From assembly GCA_003247575.1 (NCBI GenBank), contig QJZC01000012.1:1-46563 (forward strand): a stretch of DNA of 46,563 nt, given 5' to 3'. A model generated the notes under the pieces. It was not told the origin of the DNA. It saw nothing but the letters and a program-made list of their open reading frames with translations, and made no database searches. Below are positions 33,438 to 43,935 of the stretch, piece after piece. This DNA is from Pseudomonadota bacterium (GTDB lineage: Bacteria; Myxococcota_A; UBA9160; SZUA-336). The position numbers and the translations under genes were made by a program. Position 1 is the stretch's first letter, and the number at the start of each line of letters is the position of its first letter.

Positions 33438-33619
33438 GAGGCGCTCCTGTGGTCAGTCAGTGTAGTGCGTCCGACTCGAATGGTGTTTCCCGGCGCAGAT
33501 GTACGAGATGTCGCTCCAGGCCGACGTTGTACAATGGGGTCGCGAGTGCGCGTGGACGCCCACCAGAGTAGGATACGGGGGCTCGGGCTGCGCACCGAGC
33601 AGATCAAGCGAGGTCCGTG

Positions 33620-35047
33620 ATGAAGCGATGGAGTCGGCGTTGCCGGTCGCAGGCTGCGCGTCGGGTGATCTCGGTGTGTGCATCGAGTGTCCTGGCCTGC
33701 GCCGCGGGTAGTGCCCCCGAAGCTCCTGGTGCGTCCAAGGAGTCCGTGTCCGTGTCCGAGCCTGAGCCCGAGCAGTCCGCGACGGCGCCTGTGGGTGGCT
33801 CCATCGAGTCTCGGGCCGCCGCGTTTCCCGAGGTCGAGCGGACGACCTCTTCGAGCGGACACTGGATCGAGCTGGATGCTCCGAGCGAGGGGGAGCTCCT
33901 GCGCTCGGCAGTAGGTCTGCTCGAGATCAGCGGCCGCGTCGGACGTGGCGAGCGTGGAGTCCACGACGTGGTGATCGCGCTCGACGGATCTCAGAGCTCG
34001 TTGCTGCCGAGCGGGATTGATCTCGACGGCGATGGGGTCGTGGGGGATCTGCGCTTTCCCGGTCGTGGGCGAGACGGGACCCGCGGTCCGTTCCTCCGCT
34101 GGACGACCGATTTCGGTGACGTGGTGGTGCAAGGAGAGATCGCGGCGGCGAGAAACATCCTGCGAACCCTGGACCCCGAGCGGGCGCGCGTCGGTGTGAT
34201 CCGATACAGCGGCAGCTCGAGTGTGATCGCTCCGATGGGAAAGGTTGCCGACGCCGCGCGCGCACTCGACCAGTGGTCGCACCGCGCCGATTGGACGGGT
34301 TCGAGCATCGCCAGCGGGGTGATCGGAGGTCTGAATCTCCTCGACGATCTCCCGGCAGATGAAACGGGTGCGGGGCGTCGACGGGCGGTGCTGCTGATCG
34401 CGTCCGATGGACTCGCGACAGCGGCGCTGAGTGGGCGCACAGGAGCGATGGCTCGCAGCCCGCGCATCGAAGAGAAGCTTGCCGCGCGCGAAGCCCTGCG
34501 TGCAGCCGAGCGTGCACGCAAGGCAGGGGTCTGGATCTACGCGTTCGAGGTGATCAACGGTGAAGACGAAGATCCTGGGTTGCTCGCGAGCATGGCCGAG
34601 ACAACGGATGGGCGGTACGTCTATGTCGACGATCCCAACCAGCTTCGCTTCGAGCTCCCGAACCCCGACTACGTAGAGCTGCGCGGTGTGCAGGTCGAGA
34701 ACCTGACGCTCGATGACGAAGCGCGCGCGGTGCGCGTGTTCTCGAACGGAGAGTTCGATGGCTTCGTGAGTTTGGCCGAGGGGCGCAACCGGCTCAGGGT
34801 GCGCGCCGAGCTGCCGAGCGGTGAGCGGCTGGAACTCGAGCGATCCGTGGAGTATGTGCGTCCCGAGCGGCCGTATCCGAGCGATACGAAACGCGTCGAA
34901 TCGTTGCGTGACTCGCTGCGTCGCCGGACCGAGGAGACGCTGGCGCTTCCTCCCAAGCGCTCCGAACCCCAGCAGCCGAGACGTCGTGCCGTGAGGGTGC
35001 AGGTTCCGAACGAGCCCATCGCGGAGCCCCCAGCCGAGCAGCCCTGA
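33620..35047 (+). CDS. VWA-domain lipoprotein
   Basis: The 475-residue protein has a lipoprotein signal (lipobox VLAC, Cys27) and an acidic Ser/Pro linker. A von Willebrand factor A domain follows at about residues 115-320, with the metal-dependent adhesion site Asp122-Gly-Ser124-Gln-Ser126, Thr226 and Asp263. Inside the domain a loop DLDGDGVVGD at residues 134-143 looks like an EF-hand/dockerin calcium site. The last ~150 residues include a strand-rich region and a Pro/Arg-rich tail. It should be anchored on the envelope and bind a protein or surface through the metal site. The ATG at 33620 follows AGCGAGG; a GTG lies directly before it. The giant histidine kinase gene begins 153 bases downstream, so a sensory partnership is possible but unproven. 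Confidence 0.85.
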   Translation: MKRWSRRCRSQAARRVISVCASSVLACAAGSAPEAPGASKESVSVSEPEPEQSATAPVGGSIESRAAAFPEVERTTSSSGHWIELDAPSEGELLRSAVGLLEISGRVGRGERGVHDVVIALDGSQSSLLPSGIDLDGDGVVGDLRFPGRGRDGTRGPFLRWTTDFGDVVVQGEIAAARNILRTLDPERARVGVIRYSGSSSVIAPMGKVADAARALDQWSHRADWTGSSIASGVIGGLNLLDDLPADETGAGRRRAVLLIASDGLATAALSGRTGAMARSPRIEEKLAAREALRAAERARKAGVWIYAFEVINGEDEDPGLLASMAETTDGRYVYVDDPNQLRFELPNPDYVELRGVQVENLTLDDEARAVRVFSNGEFDGFVSLAEGRNRLRVRAELPSGERLELERSVEYVRPERPYPSDTKRVESLRDSLRRRTEETLALPPKRSEPQQPRRRAVRVQVPNEPIAEPPAEQP

Positions 35048-35200
35048 ACGAGCTCCGTTCGAACCACCGTGCGGTGTGGGCGATCCGAGATGACCCGCGC
35101 TCGATTTGCGCGCAGGCTGCTTGTGCATGACGCATGCGTGTCGCCGGTGTGCACGAAGGCGCAAGGAACTCCAGCCAGACGGGTCCTTTGAGATCAAGCA

Positions 35201-38200
35201 GTGTTGGCTCCAGGTCGATTGGAAGAAGGAAGTCGGAGTACCGAGATCCAATTGCCAAACCTCGACGCCTACACACTTGGCGAACTGTTGAGTTCCCTCC
35301 CCGGGGCAGGGCTCTATCGAGCGATTCGAAAGCGCGATGGCTTGCCCGTGATCGTGTATCAGGAATCCGCTCACGAGGCGGATGCCGAAGAAGAGCCCGA
35401 ACTGTTCTCGCAAGCAGCGCGTGAGCGGATGGCACGGCGTCGCGGCCCCGGAGTCCCGCAGATCCTAGAAGTGATCAGCGAGTCGAGCTTCCGAGCGACG
35501 GTGTTCGCCGACTTCACACAGACGGGTCGAGAGGATGCGCGTTCTGGAGGCGCAGGGTCCGGCGCGTCAGGGTCAGGGTCAGGAAGAGAAGACGTCGGCT
35601 CTGTCGCGCACTGGGCGCTGGAGACCCGGCCAGATCAACGTGCAGTGCTCGAACTCGGGATCGTGTTGCTCGAGACGCTGGCGGATCTGCACGACTCGGG
35701 TGTCTACTTCGGGGCGCTCCTGCCGGCTAACGTGCTGTGGTCGGCGACGTCGGGGCGCGCGCTCTTCATGGATTGGACGAGTGCGATCTGCATCGAACAG
35801 ACTGAGCTGCCCGGAGTGGGCGAATCCGCGCGACGCTACGCTGCGCCAGAGCGTCAGTGGCTGACCGGCGCAGCCATAGGGGCAGCGAGTGACCAGTATG
35901 CAGTTGCGCTCCTACTGACGGAGTTACTGACCGGTGAGCTTCCATCCTTGGAACAGTCGCTGGGAGAGGGTACGGAGCTGCTGCGGCTCTTTGGAACCGG
36001 GCCGCAAGGAGCGAAGCCAGGGTCCGGAGCTGAACCCACTCAGCTGGCAGCATCGATCGAGGGCGAGGCCGCCGCGCCGACTGAGCCAACCCGGGATCTC
36101 AGCGCTGCGGCGTTAGGCGATGACGAAGACCTCTCCGTCGCGGGCTCTGCTGCGTCTCCCTTGAGCGCGGCCCTGGCCGCGTGTCTCGAACGCATGCTCG
36201 CGCTACGACCGCACGATCGTTTTCCCGATGCGCGCGCTGCTGCGCGCGCCCTCTTCGAGGCCGCAGAGCAGGGCGGTTCGAGGGCTGCCGCGGTGGAGTC
36301 CGGAGAATCACCGTCTGCGAGTCGCAAGGTGGACTCGGAAGCGACGGATGCGTCGGGCCGCTTGACCGAGGATCCATCTCAGAGCGCGGGCACGCCGATC
36401 GAGAATGCCGCGGCGTCGCTGATCGCAGCCTTCACGCGCGCATCGCAGGATGCTCCGGAGCTGGTGTGGTTGCTGGGCGGCGGTGCCCCGTCACGCGCGC
36501 AGGTTTTGGATCAGCTAGCCGCCGAGGTTGTGCGAAACGGCGGGCGCGTTCTGCGCGCGCTCGGATCTCCGGCCACCGCGAGCCTGCCGGGGTGGGGGAT
36601 TCGCTCCGGGCTCGATGCGTTGGTGACCGACGCACGGCTGGGTGGAGTCGAGCCGCAGGCACTTCAGGTGGTGGAGCTCGAGCAGATTCTCGATGGGCTG
36701 CACGACTTGGCGCGCGACCTGATCCCATCCGAACGAGCTCGCTTCTCGGATGCGTCCGAGGTTGCGGGCCTCGATTCCGTGCGCCAGGGCCGGCGACGCG
36801 CGCTGCTGACGTCGCGGGTGCTCGGTCAGTTCGCGAACGCACATCAGCCGCTCGTATGGATCTTCGAGGCAGCAGACCAGCTCGATGAAAGTACATTGAG
36901 CGCTCTCCGCGAGCTGCGTGACCAGCTGCCAGCGGGTGTGCTGATCGTGATGGGCAGCAGCGACCTTCCCGACGAGGTATTGAGCGATTCAGCTTCCGAA
37001 GCTGCGTTCCCGGGGCAGCGCGAGCGGTTGCTGGCGCGTCTGCTCCCCAAGAATCCGCACCGCGACTCCATCCGCCTGCGATCCGAGGATCTCGGCCTGA
37101 CCCACCCCGATGACCTTCCGGCCGTCGCGAGCGAAACCTCGACAAGTGAGCCACCGCGTCCAGCGGATCTTCCGCGCTGGTGTGGTCTCCTGCGCGCGCT
37201 CGGGCCCCGCGTCGTGCTGTATGCCGAAGAGATTGCGCGGCTTGGGCAGGCGAACGGGGTCGAGCTCGGGAGCAGTCTGCACTGGCTCGCCGAGAGCGGG
37301 GCAGTGGTCGTCGAGCGCGGCGTCGTGCGCGTTCTCGACCCGGAGCTCATCGAACGGCTCTCGGATACGGAGTCACCGGGTACCTCTGAGGCCGACCCCT
37401 CCGAGCTCGACCGCTGGACCCGCGACTGGCTGGACGTGCGCATGCGACGTGCCGAAGATCACCCCGACGCCAGCGTGCTATTCGAAGCGGCGCAGGCTCT
37501 GCTCCACGTTCTCGGAGGCCTGGGCGCTCAGGTCGAAGCCGATCGGCCCAGCTCGCTCGCTGACGTACTTCCCGCTGGAGACCCAGCTCGCACGGTCCAC
37601 ATCCTGCGGTCGGCCGCGCGCGCGGCGCTCGACGCGAGTGCACCCGATCTCGCCATGAATCTGGTCCGGTGTGCACGCCCGCTCAGGGAGTGTGGAGGCA
37701 ATGCATCCGGTGGGGGAGCGTTCGAGCTGGACGTACTCGCTGCCGAGGCCGAGCTCGCGCGTGGCCACTCGGAGGAGGCGCGGCGGATCCTGGATGGCTG
37801 GTCGAGCGACCCCGAGGATCCGATCGCGACTGCGCAGCTGGCTGCACTCGAGCTCGCCACGAGCGAAGTGGACGACCCGTGTCGCTCCCGCGATATCGCG
37901 ACGGCGGCCTTGCGCTCGCTCCCACTCGGGTTCTCTCTTTGCGAGCAGGTATCGACCTGGCGACTGAGTCTCGAGTGCCGACGCGCGCTGCGCGCCTTCG
38001 GAGCTCTCTCTCCCGACGGGCTCGAGCAGACGGACAGCGCGAGCCCGCTCGTCACGGCGTGGAAGATCCTTGCGCCTCCCGTCTATGCGCTCCTGGAGCG
38101 TTGGGATCCGGAGGTGGCGGGACTACTCACTGCCCAGTGCGTGCGCCGGCTCGCGCGCACCGGTCAGGACCCGTTCCCCGCCCTCACGCTCGCGCGCTTT

Positions 38201-41200
38201 GCCCGGCTCGAGATCGAGACCGAGGGGGATCTTGAGCAAGCCTATCGGGTCGGCGAAGTCGCCGCGAAGCTCAATCTGCGCGTTCCCCGCTCGCGCGAGA
38301 AGTGTGAGACCTCACTGCTGCTGCAGAGCTTCATATTCCCGTGGGGTGCGTACCGACGCAAGCTGGTGGATGCTCTGATGGAGACGCGCCAGCAGGCGCT
38401 GCTGCTCGGCGATCCGGAGCTAGCAGTTCGGGCGGACTGGCAGCGGGTGATCGCACAGATTTGTGTGGGTATTCCTCTGTCCGAGGTTCATGCGTCGCTG
38501 CAGCAGGCGGTGACCCTCGCGCAAAGCTGTGGCGCGGGTCCGCGCGACCTGCTGGCGCGGATCCAGGCGTGCTTGCAGCCGCTGACCGGGCGCACCGAGG
38601 GGAACCGCGTAGATTCCACCAGCTTCGAGGCCCGCCCATCGCTCGAGGGTGACGCGATCGACTCACGCGCAGGCGACTCGGTTGCGAACGACGCGCGAGG
38701 GCTTCCGAGTGACCGAGGAGAGTCGGACGCGGCATCCGCAAGCGCTCTGAGTGCTCGAGCTCGAAGAGTGCTCGACATCGAGCAGGCTGCGCTCGTTCGA
38801 ACCTTGCGGCTGATGGTGCTCTACCTGCTGGAGCGCTTCGAAGAGGGCTTCGAGGAGTCGGGCGGCTTCGATGGGATGGATGCCGAAGCCTCGCGGGCGC
38901 TCGCCTCTGCGAGCGGCTTCCTGAGCTCGGAGTACAGCTTGTTTCGCGGCCTGACCGCGAGTGCGCTCGCGCTGCGGAGCGATGGCTTTGCGCGGCGTCG
39001 GTATCGCCGGCGGCTCGAGGCCGAGCTGAAGCGGATCGCGCTCTGGGCTCTGACCGGCCCCGTGAACTTCGAGCATCAGGAACTGCTGCTGCGCGCGGAA
39101 CTCGAGCGCATTCACGGTCGCTCCGAGCGGGCGCACTTCCTGTACTCTCGTGCGCGTGATCGAGCGGATGCGGGGGGCTTCGTGCACCATGCCGCGATCA
39201 CGCGTGAGCGTCACGCCGAGCTGTGTGTGGATGTGGGCCTCGAGGGAGATTCGGACTCGATGCTGCGCGATTCGGGCTTCGGGTTCGACGCGTGGGGCGC
39301 GCACGTCAAGGCGAACCAGATCCGGCGTCGCATGGCCGCGCAGAGCGACGACACCTTCGAAACCGGTGGCGGATCGACGGCGACCGGCTCTCACTCGCAC
39401 TCCAATACGGGGGGCAGCGCGAACACCCTCGATCTGACCACCGTGCTTCGCTCCTCGGAGGCGATTTCGGGCGAGGTCGAGCTCTCTCGGGTACTCGAAC
39501 GCGTGCTCACGGTGGCCATCGAGAATGCGGGCGCAGAGCGCGCCGTACTGCTGCTCGAGCTCGATGGCGAGCTGCGCATCTCTGCTGAGAGCTCCGTCGA
39601 TGGCATGAAGCTCTACGAATCGCAGCCCCTCGCTACGAGCCGGGGGCTCTTGCCGATCAATCTGGTGCAGTACGTACAGCGGACGCGCAAGACGGTGGTG
39701 CTCGGCGATGCGGCGCGAGTGGGTCTGTTCGTCGAGGATCCATACATCGTATCCACGCGGGCTCGCTCGGTGCTGGGCTTTCCGATCGTGCGTCAGATGC
39801 GCCTGGTCGGGGTGCTCTACCTCGAGAACAATCTGGTCGCAGACACCTTCACTCGGGACCGGGTGGAGGTGTTGGGCTTGCTGTCGTCCCATGCGGCCAT
39901 CTCGCTCGACAACTCGCGCTTGTACCACGAGCTCACCTCGATGAATCGCGAGCTCGAGGAACGCGTCGAGGACCGAACCTTGAAGCTCAAGGAGGCACGC
40001 GACGCCGCGGAGGCTGCCACCAAGGCCAAGAGCGACTTCCTCGCCGCGATGTCCCACGAGATTCGCACTCCGATGAACGGCGTACTCGGTATGGCCCAGC
40101 TGCTCGGAGACACCGAGCTCGATGGGGAGCAGGCCGAATACGTGCAGACGATCCGCGGCTCCGCCGACGCGCTGCTCACGATCATCAACGACATCCTCGA
40201 CCTCTCCAAGGTCGAGGCCGGCAAGATGGAGTTCGAAGCGATTCCGTTCGAGCTCCGCGGCTGTCTCGAGGAGGTCGGCGATATTCTCGCGCCGCTCGCG
40301 CAGGAGAAGGGTCTCGAGCTACCGATCTACGTGGCGCCCGACGTTCCCGACGCGGTGTTCGGAGATCCCGGTCGCGTGCGTCAGATCGTGATCAACCTGA
40401 CGAACAACGCAATCAAGTTCACCGAGAGCGGTCAGGTCTCGGTACGGGTCAGTGTAGACGAGCGGAGGGATCCCGAGTCGCTACTGATGCTGCGCTTCGA
40501 GGTCTCCGACACCGGCATCGGCATCCCTGCCGACCGCATCGGCAGTCTGTTCGAGGCATTCTCGCAGGTCGATGCTTCGACGACGCGGAAGTATGGAGGT
40601 ACGGGTCTCGGCCTGGCGATCTCGCAGAAGCTGGCGCAAGCGATGGGCGGAGAGATCGGGGTCACATCCGAGATCGGGGAGGGCTCGACCTTCTGGTTCA
40701 CAGGAATCTTCGGCATCGCGCCGCGCCACGTGGCCGACGAGGAACTGGTCGGCGACCGAAGCTCGGTGCGTGCCCTGTGCGTGGATCCATGTGCGCTCAA
40801 CCGCGACGCCCTCGTGGCTCAGCTCGGTGCCTGGGGTGTCGATGCGCTCGGGGTGCCCGACTGGGAGTCGGCGCAAGAGGCGGCGCGAGGCGCGGCTCCG
40901 CCATATGGCCTGGCCTTCCTGCGCTACGACCCGGAGGCTACGCGTGATCCCGATCCGATCGAAGGGGTGCGACCGATCTGGGTGTGCACCATGCCGCAGC
41001 GACTCATGGCCGAAGATGCCGCCATTGGACGCGTCGATGGCGTCCTGACGCGACCCATCAAGCGTGTACAGCTTCGCCGCGTGCTCGGTCGCATGCTCGG
41101 GCTCGCCGACGCCAGCGGAAGCCGCGGCGGCCCCGTGTCGGAAGCGGAGCAACGAGAAGCCCGCGCGCGCTTCCGTGTGCTCGTCGTCGAGGACACCAAG

Positions 41201-41566
41201 GTGAATCAGCGGGTCGCCCTGCGCGCGCTCTCGAAGATGGGCTACACCGCCGAGGTCGCGAGCGACGGGCGCGAAGGCTTCGAGCGCTTCAAGGAAGGCA
41301 ACTGGGATGTGGTGCTGATGGACTGCCGCATGCCCGAGATGGACGGCTTCGAATCGACGCAGGCAATCCGAGCCTACGAGCAGGAGAACGTCACCGAGGA
41401 GCGGGTTCCGATCATCGCGATGACGGCCGATGCGATGGATCGCGATCGCCAGCGCTGTCTGGACGCCGGCATGGACGACTACCTGGCAAAGCCCGTCAAG
41501 CTCAAGGAGCTCGAAGAGAAGCTCGTCCTGTATCTCGACGAGCGCGAGGCCAAGGCCAGCGTCTGA
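35201..41566 (+). CDS. Giant hybrid histidine kinase with pseudokinase and NTPase-like front modules
   Basis: This 2,121-residue protein has no membrane span and should be cytosolic. Residues ~20-355 resemble a Ser/Thr kinase (YAAPERQW at 213-220 and [19 protein letters not shown]), but the catalytic HRD is replaced by [10 protein letters not shown], so this is a probable pseudokinase. Residues ~400-650 look like the AAA/NTPase part of such multikinases, with a degenerate P-loop GGGAPSRAQ. Helical repeats follow to about 1380, then a GAF domain (~1420-1570). HisKA has His1619 in [11 protein letters not shown]. The HATPase has [16 protein letters not shown] and GTGLGLA. A receiver-like domain without its aspartate (~1855-1965) precedes a true receiver with Asp2041 in [11 protein letters not shown]. 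The start is uncertain; GTG at 35201 or TTG at 35252 is possible. Confidence 0.92.
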   Translation: MLAPGRLEEGSRSTEIQLPNLDAYTLGELLSSLPGAGLYRAIRKRDGLPVIVYQESAHEADAEEEPELFSQAARERMARRRGPGVPQILEVISESSFRATVFADFTQTGREDARSGGAGSGASGSGSGREDVGSVAHWALETRPDQRAVLELGIVLLETLADLHDSGVYFGALLPANVLWSATSGRALFMDWTSAICIEQTELPGVGESARRYAAPERQWLTGAAIGAASDQYAVALLLTELLTGELPSLEQSLGEGTELLRLFGTGPQGAKPGSGAEPTQLAASIEGEAAAPTEPTRDLSAAALGDDEDLSVAGSAASPLSAALAACLERMLALRPHDRFPDARAAARALFEAAEQGGSRAAAVESGESPSASRKVDSEATDASGRLTEDPSQSAGTPIENAAASLIAAFTRASQDAPELVWLLGGGAPSRAQVLDQLAAEVVRNGGRVLRALGSPATASLPGWGIRSGLDALVTDARLGGVEPQALQVVELEQILDGLHDLARDLIPSERARFSDASEVAGLDSVRQGRRRALLTSRVLGQFANAHQPLVWIFEAADQLDESTLSALRELRDQLPAGVLIVMGSSDLPDEVLSDSASEAAFPGQRERLLARLLPKNPHRDSIRLRSEDLGLTHPDDLPAVASETSTSEPPRPADLPRWCGLLRALGPRVVLYAEEIARLGQANGVELGSSLHWLAESGAVVVERGVVRVLDPELIERLSDTESPGTSEADPSELDRWTRDWLDVRMRRAEDHPDASVLFEAAQALLHVLGGLGAQVEADRPSSLADVLPAGDPARTVHILRSAARAALDASAPDLAMNLVRCARPLRECGGNASGGGAFELDVLAAEAELARGHSEEARRILDGWSSDPEDPIATAQLAALELATSEVDDPCRSRDIATAALRSLPLGFSLCEQVSTWRLSLECRRALRAFGALSPDGLEQTDSASPLVTAWKILAPPVYALLERWDPEVAGLLTAQCVRRLARTGQDPFPALTLARFARLEIETEGDLEQAYRVGEVAAKLNLRVPRSREKCETSLLLQSFIFPWGAYRRKLVDALMETRQQALLLGDPELAVRADWQRVIAQICVGIPLSEVHASLQQAVTLAQSCGAGPRDLLARIQACLQPLTGRTEGNRVDSTSFEARPSLEGDAIDSRAGDSVANDARGLPSDRGESDAASASALSARARRVLDIEQAALVRTLRLMVLYLLERFEEGFEESGGFDGMDAEASRALASASGFLSSEYSLFRGLTASALALRSDGFARRRYRRRLEAELKRIALWALTGPVNFEHQELLLRAELERIHGRSERAHFLYSRARDRADAGGFVHHAAITRERHAELCVDVGLEGDSDSMLRDSGFGFDAWGAHVKANQIRRRMAAQSDDTFETGGGSTATGSHSHSNTGGSANTLDLTTVLRSSEAISGEVELSRVLERVLTVAIENAGAERAVLLLELDGELRISAESSVDGMKLYESQPLATSRGLLPINLVQYVQRTRKTVVLGDAARVGLFVEDPYIVSTRARSVLGFPIVRQMRLVGVLYLENNLVADTFTRDRVEVLGLLSSHAAISLDNSRLYHELTSMNRELEERVEDRTLKLKEARDAAEAATKAKSDFLAAMSHEIRTPMNGVLGMAQLLGDTELDGEQAEYVQTIRGSADALLTIINDILDLSKVEAGKMEFEAIPFELRGCLEEVGDILAPLAQEKGLELPIYVAPDVPDAVFGDPGRVRQIVINLTNNAIKFTESGQVSVRVSVDERRDPESLLMLRFEVSDTGIGIPADRIGSLFEAFSQVDASTTRKYGGTGLGLAISQKLAQAMGGEIGVTSEIGEGSTFWFTGIFGIAPRHVADEELVGDRSSVRALCVDPCALNRDALVAQLGAWGVDALGVPDWESAQEAARGAAPPYGLAFLRYDPEATRDPDPIEGVRPIWVCTMPQRLMAEDAAIGRVDGVLTRPIKRVQLRRVLGRMLGLADASGSRGGPVSEAEQREARARFRVLVVEDTKVNQRVALRALSKMGYTAEVASDGREGFERFKEGNWDVVLMDCRMPEMDGFESTQAIRAYEQENVTEERVPIIAMTADAMDRDRQRCLDAGMDDYLAKPVKLKELEEKLVLYLDEREAKASV

Positions 41567-41590
41567 TTCGGGACTTCGCTTGGCTTAGGC

Positions 41591-42781
41591 TCAGCCCAAG
41601 GACCGGATCGAGCTCAGCAGACCGCGCAGCCAGTCGAGGCAGTCGCGCCACAGGCTCGGCGAGTCGCTCCAGCCAGCGGCGGGGGCCACCGTGATGACTC
41701 CGACCGTGAGGAGCGCGATGGCGACACACGCGGCGCTGGCAGCCACCAGGCGCAGTCGTCGTGGCCTCCTGCGGGCCTCTGGCAGCATGGGGGCCAAGCG
41801 TACGACGGTCTCTGCCTCCCTGCGCACGAAGACGCCGCGCTCCCACAGAAATGCCGCCAGCTCGGCGCGCGCCGCGACCGCGTCTGGATGCGTGCCCAGG
41901 GACTCGAGCTGAGCGCGAAGGGCGGCTGCCGACGTGGGACGGCGCGTCGGCTTCGTACGTAGGCAGCCGCGCACCGTGCGCGCGATCCGGCGTGGAACGT
42001 CCTTGCGTAGCCGACGCGGAGACGGATATCGCTCCTTCCGCATGAGGGTCAGCCGCGAGACTGGACTCGGTGCGTTCGTTTCTGCGGGAACGTTGGAGGC
42101 ATCCGGAGCCTCCGCGCCGGGAGAGGCTTGCGCAGCGGAGCTCGGTGAGTCGGGGTAGGGGGGGCGGCCCGTCAACATCTCGTAGAACACCGCGCCGAGA
42201 GAGAACAGATCCGTGCGGGCGTCCGCGCGTTCGCCGAGAAGCTGCTCCGGCGCCATGTAGGCAGGGGTGCCCACCACGACACCCAGCTGGGTCAGGTCCG
42301 GCCCCGTACGTTCGAGCGCGATTCCGAAGTCCGCGATCTTCACGTCACCTTCGCGCGAGATCAGCAGGTTGCCCGGCTTGAGATCGCGATGGATCGTGCC
42401 CGCGTTGTGGATGGCCTCGAGCCCTCGTGCGATCTCCAGCGCGATGAAGGTCGCGAGCGGGGCCGGGAGCACTTCGATGCGATCCAGGATCGAGCGGAGA
42501 TCAGCTCCCTCGACATACTCCTGCGCGATGTAGAGCTCGTTCCTGAAGCGGAACGCGTCGTACACGGCGACCACCTGACGTTCGTGCAGGCTTGCCGCCG
42601 TACGGGCTTCACGCTCGAAGCGTTCGAGGATCTCGTCCGACCCCGCGAGCTCGCGGCGCAGCTTCTTCAGTACGGTCGGACGCGCCAGCACCTCGTGCTG
42701 CGCGAGCCAGACCTCGCCCATTCCGCCCGATCCGATCGGGCATTCGAGCACGTAGCCACCGATGCGCTTTCCTTCCGACAT
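41591..42781 (-). CDS. Membrane-anchored Ser/Thr protein kinase (Hanks type)
   Basis: The 396-residue kinase has an intact catalytic domain: glycine loop IGSGGMGEVW (16-25), Lys39 in VLKK, Glu58 in the C helix, IHRDLKPGN with Asp133, ADFG with Asp151, and VGTPAYMAPEQ in the activation segment. A single membrane span lies at about residues 345-369, followed by a short external tail. It therefore probably phosphorylates cytosolic targets, with an anchor but no large sensor domain. An FHA-domain gene lies 39 bases upstream on the same strand, and FHA domains bind phosphothreonine, so this kinase may phosphorylate sites recognised by it. The 3' end converges on the giant hybrid kinase gene, 24 bases away. 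Confidence 0.93.
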   Translation of the reverse strand: MSEGKRIGGYVLECPIGSGGMGEVWLAQHEVLARPTVLKKLRRELAGSDEILERFEREARTAASLHERQVVAVYDAFRFRNELYIAQEYVEGADLRSILDRIEVLPAPLATFIALEIARGLEAIHNAGTIHRDLKPGNLLISREGDVKIADFGIALERTGPDLTQLGVVVGTPAYMAPEQLLGERADARTDLFSLGAVFYEMLTGRPPYPDSPSSAAQASPGAEAPDASNVPAETNAPSPVSRLTLMRKERYPSPRRLRKDVPRRIARTVRGCLRTKPTRRPTSAAALRAQLESLGTHPDAVAARAELAAFLWERGVFVRREAETVVRLAPMLPEARRRPRRLRLVAASAACVAIALLTVGVITVAPAAGWSDSPSLWRDCLDWLRGLLSSIRSLG

Positions 42782-42820
42782 CTCCGGGGCTCGGGCGGGG
42801 ATCCCGCCGACGCTTGGGGT

Positions 42821-43216
42821 CTAGGAAATCTCGAAGGTGCGCGGTCCCTTCGCGCGGGCTTCGATCAAGCACTGCAGTCGAACGTCGCCGACCTGAATCT
42901 GATCTCCGTGTTTCAGGTCGGTGGGCGAAGCGATCTGCTCACCATTGACGAAGGTGCCGTTCGTGCTGCCGAGGTCGACTACGCGAATGGCCTTGGCGCC
43001 GACCTCGATGGCCGCATGATGCTTCGAGACGGCGTCGTCTTCGAATGTCCAGTCTGCATCGTCCGCTCGGCCCATCACGCAGCGCTGTTTGTCGAGAGGG
43101 AACTCCGTGCCTTCGATGGCTCCCTCGAGCACCACGAACGTGATGCTGAAGCCGTCGAGGAAGGCCGGCGAGCCTCCGGAGCCCAGGTCGAGCTTTCGCG
43201 TCGAGTTTGCGCTCAT
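42821..43216 (-). CDS. FHA-domain protein
   Basis: The 131-residue protein is a single forkhead-associated domain, which binds phosphothreonine peptides. The conserved residues are present: Gly49-Arg50 in VMGRADD, Ser64 and His66 in VSKHH, and STNGTFVNG from residue 84. A short N-terminal tail precedes the domain and there is no other domain. The gene lies 6 bases downstream of the small exported protein gene and 39 bases upstream of the Ser/Thr kinase, so all three are probably one transcript. It is a likely reader of the phosphorylation made by the neighbouring kinase. The upstream ribosome-binding site is weak. Confidence 0.92.
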   Translation of the reverse strand: MSANSTRKLDLGSGGSPAFLDGFSITFVVLEGAIEGTEFPLDKQRCVMGRADDADWTFEDDAVSKHHAAIEVGAKAIRVVDLGSTNGTFVNGEQIASPTDLKHGDQIQVGDVRLQCLIEARAKGPRTFEIS

Positions 43217-43222
43217 CGCGGG

Positions 43223-43687
43223 TCAGAGCTTCGCCTGGTAGCGATCCCAGTACCAGATCGAGTAGTTGTTGAAGCGGCTGCGTTGAGACGCGATCGGAAA
43301 CGTCGCGATGTTGGCGACGCCGTTCCAGGCGCGGAACGATGCATTCATGGCTCCCTCGGGAATTCCCAGGGCGAAGAACTCGAGCACGGGCCTGCTCGAC
43401 GAGTCCGCCCAGAAAGCGCGTCGAAACGGGGTCGCGATGAACTCGATCGGGGTCGTTACCACGTCGGTGAGGCCGAACAGGAACTTCTCTGCCACCTCGC
43501 CGGGATAGCCGCGGTCGATCGACCAACGCGACATGCTGAAGCTCGAGCGCGGTTCGTACTCGGAGTAGTCTTCGGATGCGGCGTTCGCATCTTGCATGCC
43601 GGGAAGCGCGTCTTCCGCCGCAGTTGCCCCACCTGCCAGCAGCGTGGTCATCAACATCACGGACATTCCAAACCAGAGCCTGCGCAT
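43223..43687 (-). CDS. Small exported protein resembling the TIGR04073 exosortase-associated family
   Basis: The 154-residue protein has a signal peptide (hydrophobic residues 7-23, cleavage probably ATA-AE). The mature region contains EKFLFGLTDVVTTPIEFIA (67-85), a glycine/alanine helix and the segment GVANIATFP. This layout, a short amphipathic region then a second hydrophobic helix ending in a TFP-like motif, recalls the small exported TIGR04073 family found in exosortase-containing bacteria. The match is by pattern only. The ATG at 43687 follows AAGGAGACGG, so the longer frame to 44443 is rejected. It is followed after 6 bases by the FHA gene. Its function is unknown. No exosortase or PEP-CTERM protein is seen in the window. 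Confidence 0.55.
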   Translation of the reverse strand: MRRLWFGMSVMLMTTLLAGGATAAEDALPGMQDANAASEDYSEYEPRSSFSMSRWSIDRGYPGEVAEKFLFGLTDVVTTPIEFIATPFRRAFWADSSSRPVLEFFALGIPEGAMNASFRAWNGVANIATFPIASQRSRFNNYSIWYWDRYQAKL

Positions 43688-43935
43688 TTCCGTCTCCTTG
43701 CCCCGACCATCGCCGCTTCGGGTCCGCTCCGCCCCGATGGGATTGGCCGCCTGATGCCTCGTCATCGCCGCGGTGCGCGCGTCTACCGCGCAGCTCGCGA
43801 CGACGTCGCGGGCGACTGCACTGCAGCGTTGTTGCACCGTGTATCGGGTGGCAGTGAGAACGGCTGTAGAGGCAGTTTGCGTCTGCGAAGGAGCTGCATC
43901 GAGCTTGCCTGGCTCTGATGTGCGCTCGTTGCCGC

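Noticed and set aside
33434..35413. 659-codon frame antisense to the VWA lipoprotein
   Set aside because: It lies opposite a clear VWA gene, and its His/Arg-rich sequence has no domain.
42389..43918. 509-codon plus-strand frame opposite the kinase, FHA and exported protein genes
   Set aside because: Three recognisable genes occupy the other strand; this is a shadow of GC-rich codon positions.
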